Shown here: piece after piece, positions 6,864 to 14,926 of the stretch
Layout of the letters: each line of letters begins with the position of its first letter
Numbering within the stretch: position 1 is the stretch's first letter
Source: an uncultured Ruthenibacterium sp.
GTDB lineage: Bacteria > Bacillota > Clostridia > Oscillospirales > Ruminococcaceae
Length of the DNA stretch: 64,000 nucleotides
Direction of reading: 5' to 3'
NCBI GenBank assembly: GCA_910587145.1
Contig: CAJUMH010000005.1
Location: 1 to 64,000 of the forward strand
Position numbers and translations under genes: made by a program
The notes under the pieces: generated by a model
What the model was told of the DNA's origin: nothing
Database searches by the model: none
The model's input: the letters and a program-made list of their open reading frames with translations, nothing else

Positions 6864-7409
6864 TTAAAATTCTCCCGCGTCGCGCAGCGCCTTTACCTTT
6901 AAGATAGCCGCCACCGTTTTGCTGTCGGTAATTTCGCCCGAAAGCACCAGCCGCGCGGCCTCTTCGAGCGGCAGGGTGAACACCGAGAGAAATTCGTCCG
7001 GATCGAGGTGCTGGCTTACGGGCGAAAGCTCCTTTGCCGCGTACAAATAGATGATCTCGCTGCAGTAGCCGCAGGTGGGGATGATGTGCCCCAGATCGCG
7101 GTAGGCGGCAGCGGTAAGGCCCGCTTCCTCGCCCAGCTCGCGCTTTGCCGCCTCAAACGGATCTTCCCCCTGCTCCAGCTTGCCCGCGGGGATCTCAATC
7201 AGCTCGCGGTCGAGCGCATAGCGGTACTGGCGCACCAGACAGATCTCGCCCTGCCCGTTCAATGCCGCAACGCCCGCGCCGCCATGATGGTGCACCACCT
7301 CGCGGATACTGGTATTTCCGTTTTCCAGCTCTACGGTATCGCGCGTCACCGAAATAACGCGGCCCGTAAAGATTGTTTCGCTGGAAAGCTGCTTTTCAAA
7401 ATGCCTCAT
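6864..7409 (-). CDS. NUDIX hydrolase, ADP-ribose pyrophosphatase type
   Basis: This 181-residue enzyme contains a complete Nudix box starting at Gly76 (G-x5-E82-x7-R90-E91-L-x-E94-E95-x-G97), which binds Mg2+ and hydrolyses nucleoside diphosphate derivatives. The preceding ICLVRQYRYALDRELIEIPAGKLE is the signature of the ADP-ribose pyrophosphatase subgroup, so the likely reaction is ADP-ribose to AMP plus ribose-5-phosphate in the cytosol. A Pro/Gln insert at 127-131 is ordinary. The ATG at 7409 follows GAGGAGGAAG and overlaps the upstream CBS-domain gene by 4 bp (ATGA), so both are one operon driven from 8829-8857. Confidence 0.9.
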   Translation of the reverse strand: MRHFEKQLSSETIFTGRVISVTRDTVELENGNTSIREVVHHHGGAGVAALNGQGEICLVRQYRYALDRELIEIPAGKLEQGEDPFEAAKRELGEEAGLTAAAYRDLGHIIPTCGYCSEIIYLYAAKELSPVSQHLDPDEFLSVFTLPLEEAARLVLSGEITDSKTVAAILKVKALRDAGEF

Positions 7410-8650
7410 CTGGCTTCCTCCTCGCTCTCTGCTCCGTTTTCGCTCCCGGCGTTGGGGTCGCGGATGCATTTTACCTTGCCGACGCGGCGTTCCTCGGCCT
7501 CCACCACGGTAAACAGCAGCCCACCGTAGCTCACCGCCACAAATTCATCCGCCGCAGGCAGCCGGCCCAGCCGGTCGATGATCAGCCCGCCGACGGAATC
7601 GAAATCGGCCGTGCCGTCCTCGTCCTCATCGGGCAGCTCCAGCCCAAACGCCTCAAAAATGCGCTCCAGATCGGCAGAGCCCGCGGCAAGAAAGCCGTCG
7701 CCCTCGGGCGTGAGGCCGCTGTCCTCATTGTCGAATTCATCCTGAATGTTGCCGACAATCTCCTCCAGCACATCCTCCATTGTGGCAAGGCCGCTTGTGC
7801 CGCCGTATTCGTCCACCACAACAGCGATCTGCGTGCGCTTGCGCTTAAAATCCACCAGCAGCTCGCGCGCGCGGCAGGTTTCGGGCACAAACATTGCGCC
7901 GCGCATATATTCCCGCACCGGGGCGCTCGCGCGCGCGGGCGTATCCCACAGCACAAAAAGATCCTTGATGTACAGAACGCCCACAACCTCGTCGAGCGAT
8001 TTGCGATACACCGGCAGACGCGAGCGGCCGTGCTCGGTGGCAATGCGCATCGCCTCGACGGCGGGCGTATTCTCTTCCACGCCGATGATCTCGGTGCGGT
8101 GCGTCATCACATCGCCTGCCGTTACGTCGTCCAGCTCGAAGATGTTGGCGATCATCCTTTTCTGGCTCTCATCGATCAGCTCCCGTTCCTCCACATCGTC
8201 CACAAACGAGAGCACATCCTCCTCCGTCACATCAGGCTGCGCCGAAAGGCCCATCGCGCCGAACATCATCTTTGCGGGCGCCGCCAGCGGCGTGCCCAGC
8301 AACCCCGCCAGCGTAAAGCCCTCTGTCTTTTTTACGCGGCCTGTCACCTTGCCAAAGCTGAATGCCACCACCGCCAGCGCCAGCAGCGCGGCCAGCAGCG
8401 GCAGCAGCCAGAACAGCGACAGAGCAAACAGGCACAGCAGCCCGTAAACAAACAGGCCGCACGCCAGCACAAATGCCGCGCAAAGCCCGGCCATTCTGTC
8501 GGAAAAGCCCAGCACGCCCTCGTGCTGGCGCTCCGGCTCCGCGGCGGATACCGCGCCGGCGCGGAACGCCGCCGCCAGAGCAAGTGCCGCCGAAACGATC
8601 GGCAGCAATGCGATCATTGTGGCTGTTGTACTAAGACCGTCCGGGTCCAT
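7406..8650 (-). CDS. hemolysin C/CorC-type membrane protein with CBS pair
   Basis: This 414-residue protein has about three to four N-terminal membrane helices (residues 12-30, 52-72, 74-98), a tandem CBS domain (about 165-290, starting at VMTHRTEIIGV, with VVDEYGGTSGLATMEDVLEEI), and a C-terminal CorC/HlyC transporter-associated domain (about 305-395, with FDSVGGLIIDRLGRLP). This layout is found in CNNM/CorC/YhdP-type proteins linked to Mg2+ or other cation handling. The CBS pair usually binds adenine nucleotides, which suits coupling to a NUDIX enzyme. The ATG at 8650 has AGAAGGGG upstream. The membrane part is more divergent than a canonical DUF21 domain. The cation is not known. Confidence 0.85.
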   Translation of the reverse strand: MDPDGLSTTATMIALLPIVSAALALAAAFRAGAVSAAEPERQHEGVLGFSDRMAGLCAAFVLACGLFVYGLLCLFALSLFWLLPLLAALLALAVVAFSFGKVTGRVKKTEGFTLAGLLGTPLAAPAKMMFGAMGLSAQPDVTEEDVLSFVDDVEERELIDESQKRMIANIFELDDVTAGDVMTHRTEIIGVEENTPAVEAMRIATEHGRSRLPVYRKSLDEVVGVLYIKDLFVLWDTPARASAPVREYMRGAMFVPETCRARELLVDFKRKRTQIAVVVDEYGGTSGLATMEDVLEEIVGNIQDEFDNEDSGLTPEGDGFLAAGSADLERIFEAFGLELPDEDEDGTADFDSVGGLIIDRLGRLPAADEFVAVSYGGLLFTVVEAEERRVGKVKCIRDPNAGSENGAESEEEAR

Positions 8651-8828
8651 GTATCGAAAACCCCTTCTTCTCCGCCCGGCACTGCGGACGGCTGATCGCG
8701 GGCAGTGCCCGCGTGTTTTTCGCCTCCGACGCTGCGGCCGCCAAGGGCGGCGCCCGCACAGGAAGGCCCCGTCCGCCGGCCGGCCAAGACGGGGTTCCCT
8801 TCGTTTTCAGGCGTTTTCTGTGCTATCT

Positions 8829-8857
8829 ATTATAAAGGTATGGGCGCGTTCTGTCAA
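8829..8857 (-). promoter_or_regulatory. consensus sigma-A promoter for the CBS/NUDIX operon
   Basis: On the minus strand TTGACA (8852-8857) and TATAAT (8829-8834) are both perfect consensus hexamers, 17 bp apart, about 180 bases before the ATG at 8650. Confidence 0.85.
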
Positions 8858-9029
8858 ATCATTCCCGGCAAATTCGCGCTGCGCCCGGTGCAGAGGAGGC
8901 TTCCCCGGGCGGGCAGGCGTTGGTCATCCCGCCGCTGCGAATGGGATTTGCCCGGTTTCGGCCGGAGGCTTCCTTTTCTTCTTTGGAAAAATGGAAATGC
9001 CGCTGCCCTGCCGGGCGACAACGCGCACA

Positions 9030-9060
9030 TTGACAACCGCAAAAAACGGAATGGTATACT
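9030..9060 (+). promoter_or_regulatory. promoter-like element with long spacer
   Basis: TTGACA (9030-9035) and TATACT (9055-9060) are near-consensus hexamers but 19 bp apart, so an activator may be needed. It points at the hypothetical gene starting near 9344, leaving a leader of about 280 nt. Confidence 0.5.
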
Positions 9061-9343
9061 TTTGACAGAAACAGCGCTCTGCGAATGGCGCGGGGAAGCT
9101 CCGGCCCGGCATGATAAAATGCGAAATGGACAGAACACCCGCAAAGCCTGCAAAACGGAAGTGGCCGAGTTCGGCTGCCTGCGCGACGAAGGCGCTGCCC
9201 CTGCGGAAGGGCTGCGGGCAGAGGGCGTTTTTGCAGGGCTTTATGAAGGGAAGGCCGCATGCCATGGCTGCGGGGCGGCGCCCGAAAGCGGCCCTGTAAA
9301 AAAGCCCCGCAGAGAGGGATCCTCTGGCTGCACTCTGGTTTCG

Positions 9344-9760
9344 ATGCGCGATCAGCCCGAAAAGCTATTGCATAGCCGGAGCTTGTGCAGACGCTGCCCG
9401 CGCGGCGGCGCGGGCCCGGCAGACGCCAAAGAGCCCGGGGACGATCTCTTTGGGCTGGATCCCACAGCCCCCTATGCACAGACGCTTGCCGCCATGGAGG
9501 ACGGGCGCCTGTTCCTCTGCACACGCAAGATCATCGGCGCAGACGGCTCTTACCGCACCACCTATTTCGGCCCTGCGCACCCGCAGGACGGCTGGTGGCT
9601 GTGGGGCCCGCTGCAATCGGTGGCTTTCATTCAGGATATGAACCAATATCATATTCAGGATTTTGACGAAACGGGGAGCATTGATTCGGAGGCGGATTAC
9701 GCCGCCGCGGCATACACGGGCATGTTTGACGAGCTTTGCGTACTGGCGGGCAGCGGATAG
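9344..9760 (+). CDS. hypothetical protein
   Basis: I do not recognise this 138-residue protein. The second half (about residues 35-138) looks genuinely coding: GRLFLCTRKIIGADGSYRTT is followed by many aromatics (WWLWGP, FIQDMNQYHIQDF) and an acidic tail ending MFDELCVLAGSG. The first 30 residues, with several Cys and Arg, look like read-through noise, so the true start may be later or use another codon. No ribosome site precedes the ATG at 9344. The frame also stays open further upstream but with no better start. No membrane helix or signal peptide is seen. It is separated from the PFOR gene downstream by that gene's own promoter. Confidence 0.45.
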   Translation: MRDQPEKLLHSRSLCRRCPRGGAGPADAKEPGDDLFGLDPTAPYAQTLAAMEDGRLFLCTRKIIGADGSYRTTYFGPAHPQDGWWLWGPLQSVAFIQDMNQYHIQDFDETGSIDSEADYAAAAYTGMFDELCVLAGSG

Positions 9761-9832
9761 AGCGCGCCGGCGCTTTCGCTCTTTTTTTCACAAAAAACCA
9801 TGCTTCATTTCGGGAATTCTATCAAATGCGCC

Positions 9833-9861
9833 TTTACAATCCCCCAATAATTTGATAAACT
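9833..9861 (+). promoter_or_regulatory. promoter of the pyruvate:ferredoxin oxidoreductase gene
   Basis: TTTACA (9833-9838) and TAAACT (9856-9861) are 17 bp apart in an A/T-rich stretch. This gives a leader of about 115 nt containing a short GC-rich stem (CCGGCGGCCGG region near 9930). Confidence 0.6.
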
Positions 9862-9982
9862 ATAAACAAGCGCGATGTATGAACGTTTGGTGCAGCTGTG
9901 CGCCCAAACGCCCATGCTCACACCAAACCCCGGCGGCCGGTGTCTGCCGCATGGGGAATATATAAGAACCGGAGGAAGAAAA

Positions 9983-12900
9983 ATGCCCAGAGCCAAAAAA
10001 TCCATGGACGGCAACACCGCTGCTGCGCATGTAGCCTATGCGTTCACCGAGGTTGCCGGCATCTACCCCATCACCCCGTCCAGCCCGATGGCGGATCAGG
10101 TGGATCAGTGGTCGGCCGTACACCAGAAAAACATCTTCGGCACCGAGGTAAAGGTTGTTGAGATGCAGTCCGAGGCAGGTGCTTCCGGCACCGTGCACGG
10201 CTCTTTGGCCGCCGGCGCGCTCACCACCACGTTTACCGCTTCGCAGGGCCTTTTGCTGATGATCCCGAATATGTACAAGATCGCCGGCGAGCTGCTGCCC
10301 AGCGTGTTCCACGTATCTGCCCGCACCGTTGCCAGCCACGCGCTGAACATCTTCGGCGATCATTCCGACGTGTACGCCTGCCGTCAGACGGGCTTTGCCA
10401 TGCTGGCCGAATCGAACCCGCAGGAGGTTATGGATCTGGCCGCTGTGGCGCATCTGGCCGCCATCGAGGGCCGCGTGCCGTTCATCAACTTCTTCGACGG
10501 CTTCCGCACCAGCCACGAGATCCAGAAGATCGAGGTCTGGGATTACGAAGACCTGAAGGAAATGACGAACATGGATGCCGTAAAGGCGTTCCGCGCTCAT
10601 GCGCTGAACCCCGAAAACCCCGCCATGCGCGGCAGCCACGAGAACGGCGATATCTTCTTCCAGCACCGTGAAGCGTGCAACAAGTACTATGAGGCCGTGC
10701 CCGGCATCGTAGAAAAATACATGGGCAAGGTAAACGAAAAGCTCGGCACAAGCTATCAGCTGTTCGAGTATTACGGCGCCGCCGACGCCGACCGCGTGAT
10801 CATTGCGATGGGCTCCATCTGCGATGTGGCCGAAGAGGTTGTGGATTACCTCACCGCCGCCGGCGAAAAGGTGGGCCTTGTGAAGGTGCGCCTGTACCGT
10901 CCGTTTGCCGCGGATAAACTGCTGGCCGCCATCCCCGCCACCGCGAAGAAGATCGCCGTGCTCGACCGCACAAAGGAGCCGGGCGCTCTGGCCGAGCCGC
11001 TCCACCTCGACGTGATGGCCGCGTTCCGCGAGGCCGGCCGCGAGGGCACGATCATCGGCGGCCGCTATGGCCTCGGCAGCAAGGATACGCCCCCGTCGAG
11101 CGTGTTTGCCGTATACGAGGAGCTTGCGAAGGACGCCCCGAAGGAGCGCTTTACCCTGGGCATCCACGACGACGTTACCTACCTCTCGCTGGACGAAAAG
11201 CCCGCGCCCAACACTGCGGCCGAGGGCACCGTCGAGTGCAAGTTCTGGGGCCTTGGCGGCGACGGCACCGTCGGCGCGAACAAGAACTCCACCAAGATCA
11301 TCGGCGACCACACCGATAAGTACATTCAGGCCTATTTCCAGTACGATTCCAAGAAGACGGGCGGCGTCACCATCAGCCATCTGCGCTTTGGCGACAAGCC
11401 CATCCGCGCGCCGTACTATATCAACAAGGCCGATTTCGTTGCGTGCCACAATCCGTCCTATGTCATCAAGGGCTACAAGATGGTAAACGACGTAAAGCCC
11501 GGCGGCGTGTTCATGATCAACTGCCAATGGACACCGGAGGAACTCGGCCAGCATATGCCGGCCGAAGCCAAGCGCTACATCGCGCAGAACAACATCCAGC
11601 TGTATACGATCAACGCCATTGATAAGGCCATCGAGATCGGTCTGGGCAAGCGCACCAACACGATTTTGCAATCCGCGTTCTTCGCGCTGGCGGGCGTACT
11701 GCCGAAGGAGGACGCGCTGAAGTTCATGAAGGAGGCCGCCTATAAATCCTTTGCGAAGAAGGGCGATGCGGTCGTCGAGATGAACTACAAGGCCATCGAC
11801 GCGGGCTTTGACGCGTTTGTGAAGATCGACGTGCCCGCCGCATGGGCGAACGCCGAGGACAGCACCGCCGCCGAAGAGCTGGCCGGCAACCCCGCCACCG
11901 TCAAGATGGTAAATGATATCCTTGTTCCGGTAGACAAGATGGACGGCGACAGCCTGCCTGTCTCCGCGTTCCTGGATCACGTGGACGGCCAGTTCGAGCA
12001 GGGCGCTTCCGCCTACGAGAAGCGCGGCGTGGCCGTGAGCGTGCCCGAGTGGGACGTAGAAAAATGTATCCAGTGCAACCAGTGCGCGTATGTGTGCCCG
12101 CACGCCACGATCCGTCCGTTCGCGTTCAGCGCCGACGAGGTGGCTGCCGCGCCTGCCGCGCTGAAGGTAAAGAAGATGACGGGCAAGGGCTGCGAGGAAT
12201 ATCAGTTCGGCATGACAGTCTCCCCGCTGGACTGCATGGGCTGCGGCGTGTGCGTGGACGTATGCCCGGCCCCCGGCAAGGCGCTGAAGATGGTGCCGCA
12301 GGAGAGCCAGCTCGCTCAGCAGGACGTCTTCAATTACGCCGTTGCGAACGTGAGCAAAAAGGACGGCATGATGGCCGAGACCACCGTCAAGGGCAGCCAG
12401 TTCAACCAGCCGCTGCTGGAGTTCTCCGGCAGCTGCGCGGGCTGCGCCGAGACAAGCTATGCCCGCCTGATCACCCAGCTGTTCGGCGAGCGCATGTACA
12501 TCTCGAACGCCACCGGCTGCTCGTCCATCTGGGGCGGCCCGGCTGCAACGAGCCCGTATACCCGCAACCGGATCTCCGGCAAGGGCCCGGCTTGGGCGAA
12601 CAGCCTGTTTGAGGACAACGCCGAGCACGGCTTCGGTATGTATCTGGGCCAGAAGGCCATCCGCGATGCGCTGGCCGAAAAGACCAAGGCGCTCATCGCC
12701 GTGGAGTGGGCGGACGCCAACCTGAAGGCTGCCGCGCAGGCCTGGCTGGATACGTATGACGACGGCAAAGCCAACGGCCCGGCCGCCGAGAAGTTCGTGG
12801 CCGAGCTGGAAGCGAGCGTGCTGACAGTCGATCAGATCATCGGGTTTACCGCGAGCGACGCCGCGAAGGAGAAATTCGGCGCGGAGCAGGCTGCGAAGAT

Positions 12901-13660
12901 GAACGCGCACGCCAACGACCTGAAGGCTAAGGGCGAAAAGTACTGCGATTGCGATGCCTGCGCACTGGGCGCGGCCATTTTGGAGCAGAAGCAGTATCTG
13001 GCGAAGAAATCCGTGTGGATCTTCGGCGGCGACGGCTGGGCATATGACATCGGCTTCGGCGGCCTCGACCACGTGCTTGCCTCCGGCGAGGACGTGAACG
13101 TTATGGTTTTCGACACCGAGGTATACTCCAACACCGGCGGCCAGGCCAGCAAGGCCAGCCAGATCGGCCAGGTGGCGCAGTTCGCCGCGGCCGGCAAGGC
13201 CATCGGCAAGAAGAACCTTGCCGAGATTGCCATGAGCTACGGCTATGTGTACGTTGCGCAGATTGCGATGGGCGCAGACAAGAACCAGACCATCAAGGCA
13301 ATCGCCGAGGCCGAGAGCTATCACGGCCCGTCGCTCATCATCGGCTACGCGCCCTGCGAGATGCACGGCGTAAAGGGCGGCATGACCAACTGCCAGAACG
13401 AGATGAAGCGTGCCGTCGAGGCCGGCTACTGGAACATGTTCCGCTTTGACCCGCGCAAGAAGGCCGAGGGCAAGAACCCGTTCACCGTGGACAGCAAGGC
13501 CCCGACCGCCGATTACAAAGAGTTCATCCAGAGCGAAACCCGCTACAGCCGCCTGCAGCGCGCGTTCCCCGAGCGCGCCGAAGAGCTGTTTGAAAAGGCA
13601 GCAAACGCGGCGAAGGATCGCTACGAGTATCTGGGCAAGCTGGCGAAGCTGTACGAGTAA
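9983..13660 (+). CDS. nifJ: pyruvate:ferredoxin (flavodoxin) oxidoreductase
   Basis: This 1225-residue single-chain enzyme oxidises pyruvate with CoA to acetyl-CoA and CO2, passing electrons to ferredoxin. It is the central step of clostridial fermentation in the cytosol. Domains in order: N-terminal pyrimidine-binding TPP domain (AFTEVAGIYPITPSSPMADQ), domain II, the gamma-type domain with GGDGTVGANKNS near 425-436, a 2x[4Fe-4S] ferredoxin domain (CIQCNQCAYVCP near 695 and CMGCGVCVDVCP near 751), and a C-terminal TPP domain with GGDGWAYDIGFGG near 1014 and the Mg2+-binding NVMVFDTEVYSNTGGQ. Length matches clostridial NifJ/PFOR. The ATG at 9983 follows GGAGGAAG. It is monocistronic, with strong hairpins after the stop. 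Codon use is highly optimised, as expected for an abundant enzyme. Confidence 0.97.
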   Translation: MPRAKKSMDGNTAAAHVAYAFTEVAGIYPITPSSPMADQVDQWSAVHQKNIFGTEVKVVEMQSEAGASGTVHGSLAAGALTTTFTASQGLLLMIPNMYKIAGELLPSVFHVSARTVASHALNIFGDHSDVYACRQTGFAMLAESNPQEVMDLAAVAHLAAIEGRVPFINFFDGFRTSHEIQKIEVWDYEDLKEMTNMDAVKAFRAHALNPENPAMRGSHENGDIFFQHREACNKYYEAVPGIVEKYMGKVNEKLGTSYQLFEYYGAADADRVIIAMGSICDVAEEVVDYLTAAGEKVGLVKVRLYRPFAADKLLAAIPATAKKIAVLDRTKEPGALAEPLHLDVMAAFREAGREGTIIGGRYGLGSKDTPPSSVFAVYEELAKDAPKERFTLGIHDDVTYLSLDEKPAPNTAAEGTVECKFWGLGGDGTVGANKNSTKIIGDHTDKYIQAYFQYDSKKTGGVTISHLRFGDKPIRAPYYINKADFVACHNPSYVIKGYKMVNDVKPGGVFMINCQWTPEELGQHMPAEAKRYIAQNNIQLYTINAIDKAIEIGLGKRTNTILQSAFFALAGVLPKEDALKFMKEAAYKSFAKKGDAVVEMNYKAIDAGFDAFVKIDVPAAWANAEDSTAAEELAGNPATVKMVNDILVPVDKMDGDSLPVSAFLDHVDGQFEQGASAYEKRGVAVSVPEWDVEKCIQCNQCAYVCPHATIRPFAFSADEVAAAPAALKVKKMTGKGCEEYQFGMTVSPLDCMGCGVCVDVCPAPGKALKMVPQESQLAQQDVFNYAVANVSKKDGMMAETTVKGSQFNQPLLEFSGSCAGCAETSYARLITQLFGERMYISNATGCSSIWGGPAATSPYTRNRISGKGPAWANSLFEDNAEHGFGMYLGQKAIRDALAEKTKALIAVEWADANLKAAAQAWLDTYDDGKANGPAAEKFVAELEASVLTVDQIIGFTASDAAKEKFGAEQAAKMNAHANDLKAKGEKYCDCDACALGAAILEQKQYLAKKSVWIFGGDGWAYDIGFGGLDHVLASGEDVNVMVFDTEVYSNTGGQASKASQIGQVAQFAAAGKAIGKKNLAEIAMSYGYVYVAQIAMGADKNQTIKAIAEAESYHGPSLIIGYAPCEMHGVKGGMTNCQNEMKRAVEAGYWNMFRFDPRKKAEGKNPFTVDSKAPTADYKEFIQSETRYSRLQRAFPERAEELFEKAANAAKDRYEYLGKLAKLYE

Positions 13661-13677
13661 TTTGCCCTTCGGGCAAA
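13661..13677 (+). other. hairpin directly after the PFOR stop
   Basis: TTTGCCC and GGGCAAA pair around a TTC loop, starting at the base after the stop codon. No T-run follows, so it probably protects the 3' end while the stronger hairpin at 13728-13766 terminates. Confidence 0.55.
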
Positions 13678-13727
13678 CCGGATCGGCGCCGTCCCCCGCA
13701 AAGGGGGCGGCCCGGCAATACACAGCC

Positions 13728-13766
13728 AAACGCGGGCGGTACGGAATTCCGTACCGCCCGCGTTTT
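13728..13766. terminator. bidirectional terminator between PFOR and the C39 peptidase gene
   Basis: A perfect palindrome centred on GAATTC has an arm of about 19 bases (AAACGCGGGCGGTACGGAA) and ends in TTTT on the plus strand and TTT on the minus strand. It can stop both converging transcripts. Confidence 0.85.
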
Positions 13767-13797
13767 ATCCCTCACAAAAAAGGAGAGATTGTTTTAA

Positions 13798-13887
13798 ATG
13801 GGAAAACGGGTTTTGATCGCAGACGGCGCGCGGCAAACTCCGCTTCGGCCGTTACAGGCATGCCGCCCTTTCAGACAGCCCTTTTGA
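13798..13887 (+). pseudogene. orphan gene start: ribosome site plus 29-codon frame
   Basis: Right after the terminator comes AAAAAAGGAGAG, then 9 bases, then an ATG opening MGKRVLIADGARQTPLRPLQ. It stops after 29 residues, just before the 3' end of the convergent peptidase gene. The strong ribosome site and the first ten residues look like a real gene start (a beta strand of the KRVLIAD type), but the rest looks non-coding. It is best read as the 5' remnant of a lost gene. I cannot name the parent gene. Confidence 0.35.
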
Positions 13888-13900
13888 TAAAACAGCCCCT

Positions 13901-14926
13901 TCAGCGCACCACCAGCGCACGGCGGCCCAGCTGCTCGAAACTTGCCAAAAAGGCCTGCCGGTCCACCGTGCGAACGCCCTGCAGCGGATCCATCAGTGTG
14001 CAGGTATCGCGGCCCCAGCCCATGAGCACCACACAGTGCAGGTTCAGGTAGGGCGTATACGCCTGGCCGAGGTTTTCGATGATCCAGGCAAAGCCGCCTG
14101 TATACGGCTCGGAAAAATCGAACGTCACCCATACCGCCACAGGGTCGCCGCTGCATAAGTACCGCTTTAGCCCTTCCTCCGTAATGCCCGTTACATTTAA
14201 GGCGTGCATCGAAGCGCCCTTTTCGCGCAGATACCGGTTCGCGCCCTGCACGAGAGGCGCGGCAAAGCAGTAAAAGCCGCTTTCCGTAGCCGGGTCTCCC
14301 GGATAGGCACGCTCCGGGTCCGGGCCGAGCCGCCCATAGGGCGATGCGATAAAATCCTCGCGGGGGATATATTCGTAGGCAAGCTCCATCTTGTCTGCCG
14401 CAATACCGTAATAGTTCAGCAGCGCCGCAAGGCTGGTTGCCTCGCAGCCGTTGCGCAGCTGCGGCATTTGCAAAAGCCTGGGCACCGGAAGCTTTGTCGC
14501 CCAGAGCCCGGCACACGCGCCTTCCTTTACGGCCGGTACGTTCAGGCCGCCCTGCATCTCGTCGCAATAGGCCGTTGCGGCGGCACGGCCGCCGCCAAAA
14601 AAGGCCGCAAGCACCGGTACGGCGGGCTGCTTCGGCGCGTTTGCTTCGGCGGCTGCCAGCCGGGAAAGAACAACCGGCCTTTCGGCCAAAGCCGTCTGCC
14701 GCGCCTTTTGCAAAACAAGCGGCAGCGCTCTTTGGCCAAAAGGCCCATAGGCGGCCAGGCAGAGCAGCACCACGACGGCCAGCGGCAAAAAAAACGGCCG
14801 CAAGCGGCCAAAGGGGCCGTCTGTCCGGCCTTTTGCGGCACACAGGATCCCGCAAAAACGCGGCAACCCTGCCGCGGGCCTGAACCACAGGGCGGATCGG
14901 GCCCCGTTCGGAACACCCCGATTCAT
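13901..14926 (-). CDS. membrane-anchored C39-like cysteine peptidase domain protein
   Basis: This 341-residue protein has one N-terminal membrane helix (about residues 44-62, PFFLPLAVVVLLCLAAYG) and an outward C-terminal Peptidase_C39_2-type domain (about 145-341). The papain-like triad is visible: Cys161 in MPQLRNGCEATSLAALLNYYG, His297 in YLNLHCVVLMGW and Asp313 in LMDPLQG. In this family the proteins cleave or bind peptides at the cell surface. The ATG at 14926 has AGGAGGAAA upstream and overlaps the flippase gene by 4 bp (ATGA), so the two are co-translated. The pairing with a polysaccharide flippase suggests a role in cell-surface polymer or glycopeptide processing, which is inference. 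Confidence 0.82.
   Translation of the reverse strand: MNRGVPNGARSALWFRPAAGLPRFCGILCAAKGRTDGPFGRLRPFFLPLAVVVLLCLAAYGPFGQRALPLVLQKARQTALAERPVVLSRLAAAEANAPKQPAVPVLAAFFGGGRAAATAYCDEMQGGLNVPAVKEGACAGLWATKLPVPRLLQMPQLRNGCEATSLAALLNYYGIAADKMELAYEYIPREDFIASPYGRLGPDPERAYPGDPATESGFYCFAAPLVQGANRYLREKGASMHALNVTGITEEGLKRYLCSGDPVAVWVTFDFSEPYTGGFAWIIENLGQAYTPYLNLHCVVLMGWGRDTCTLMDPLQGVRTVDRQAFLASFEQLGRRALVVR

Larger units (their letters stand above)
8651..9343. other. intergenic region between divergent genes
   Basis: This gap holds the promoter of the CBS/NUDIX operon (8829-8857) and a second, rightward promoter (9030-9060). Short frames inside it, such as one of 62 codons from 9111, have unremarkable, low-complexity translations. 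No RNA gene or repeat beyond GC-rich runs is visible. Confidence 0.6.

Noticed and set aside
9111..9299. Short 62-codon frame in the intergenic region
   Set aside because: Lys/Arg/Ala-rich translation, no ribosome site at usual spacing, and no similarity to a known pattern.
9860..13729. Very long open frame antisense to the PFOR gene
   Set aside because: It is a mirror of the strongly biased, GC-rich codons of nifJ; it has no ribosome site and a His/Leu/Ala/Gly-rich translation.
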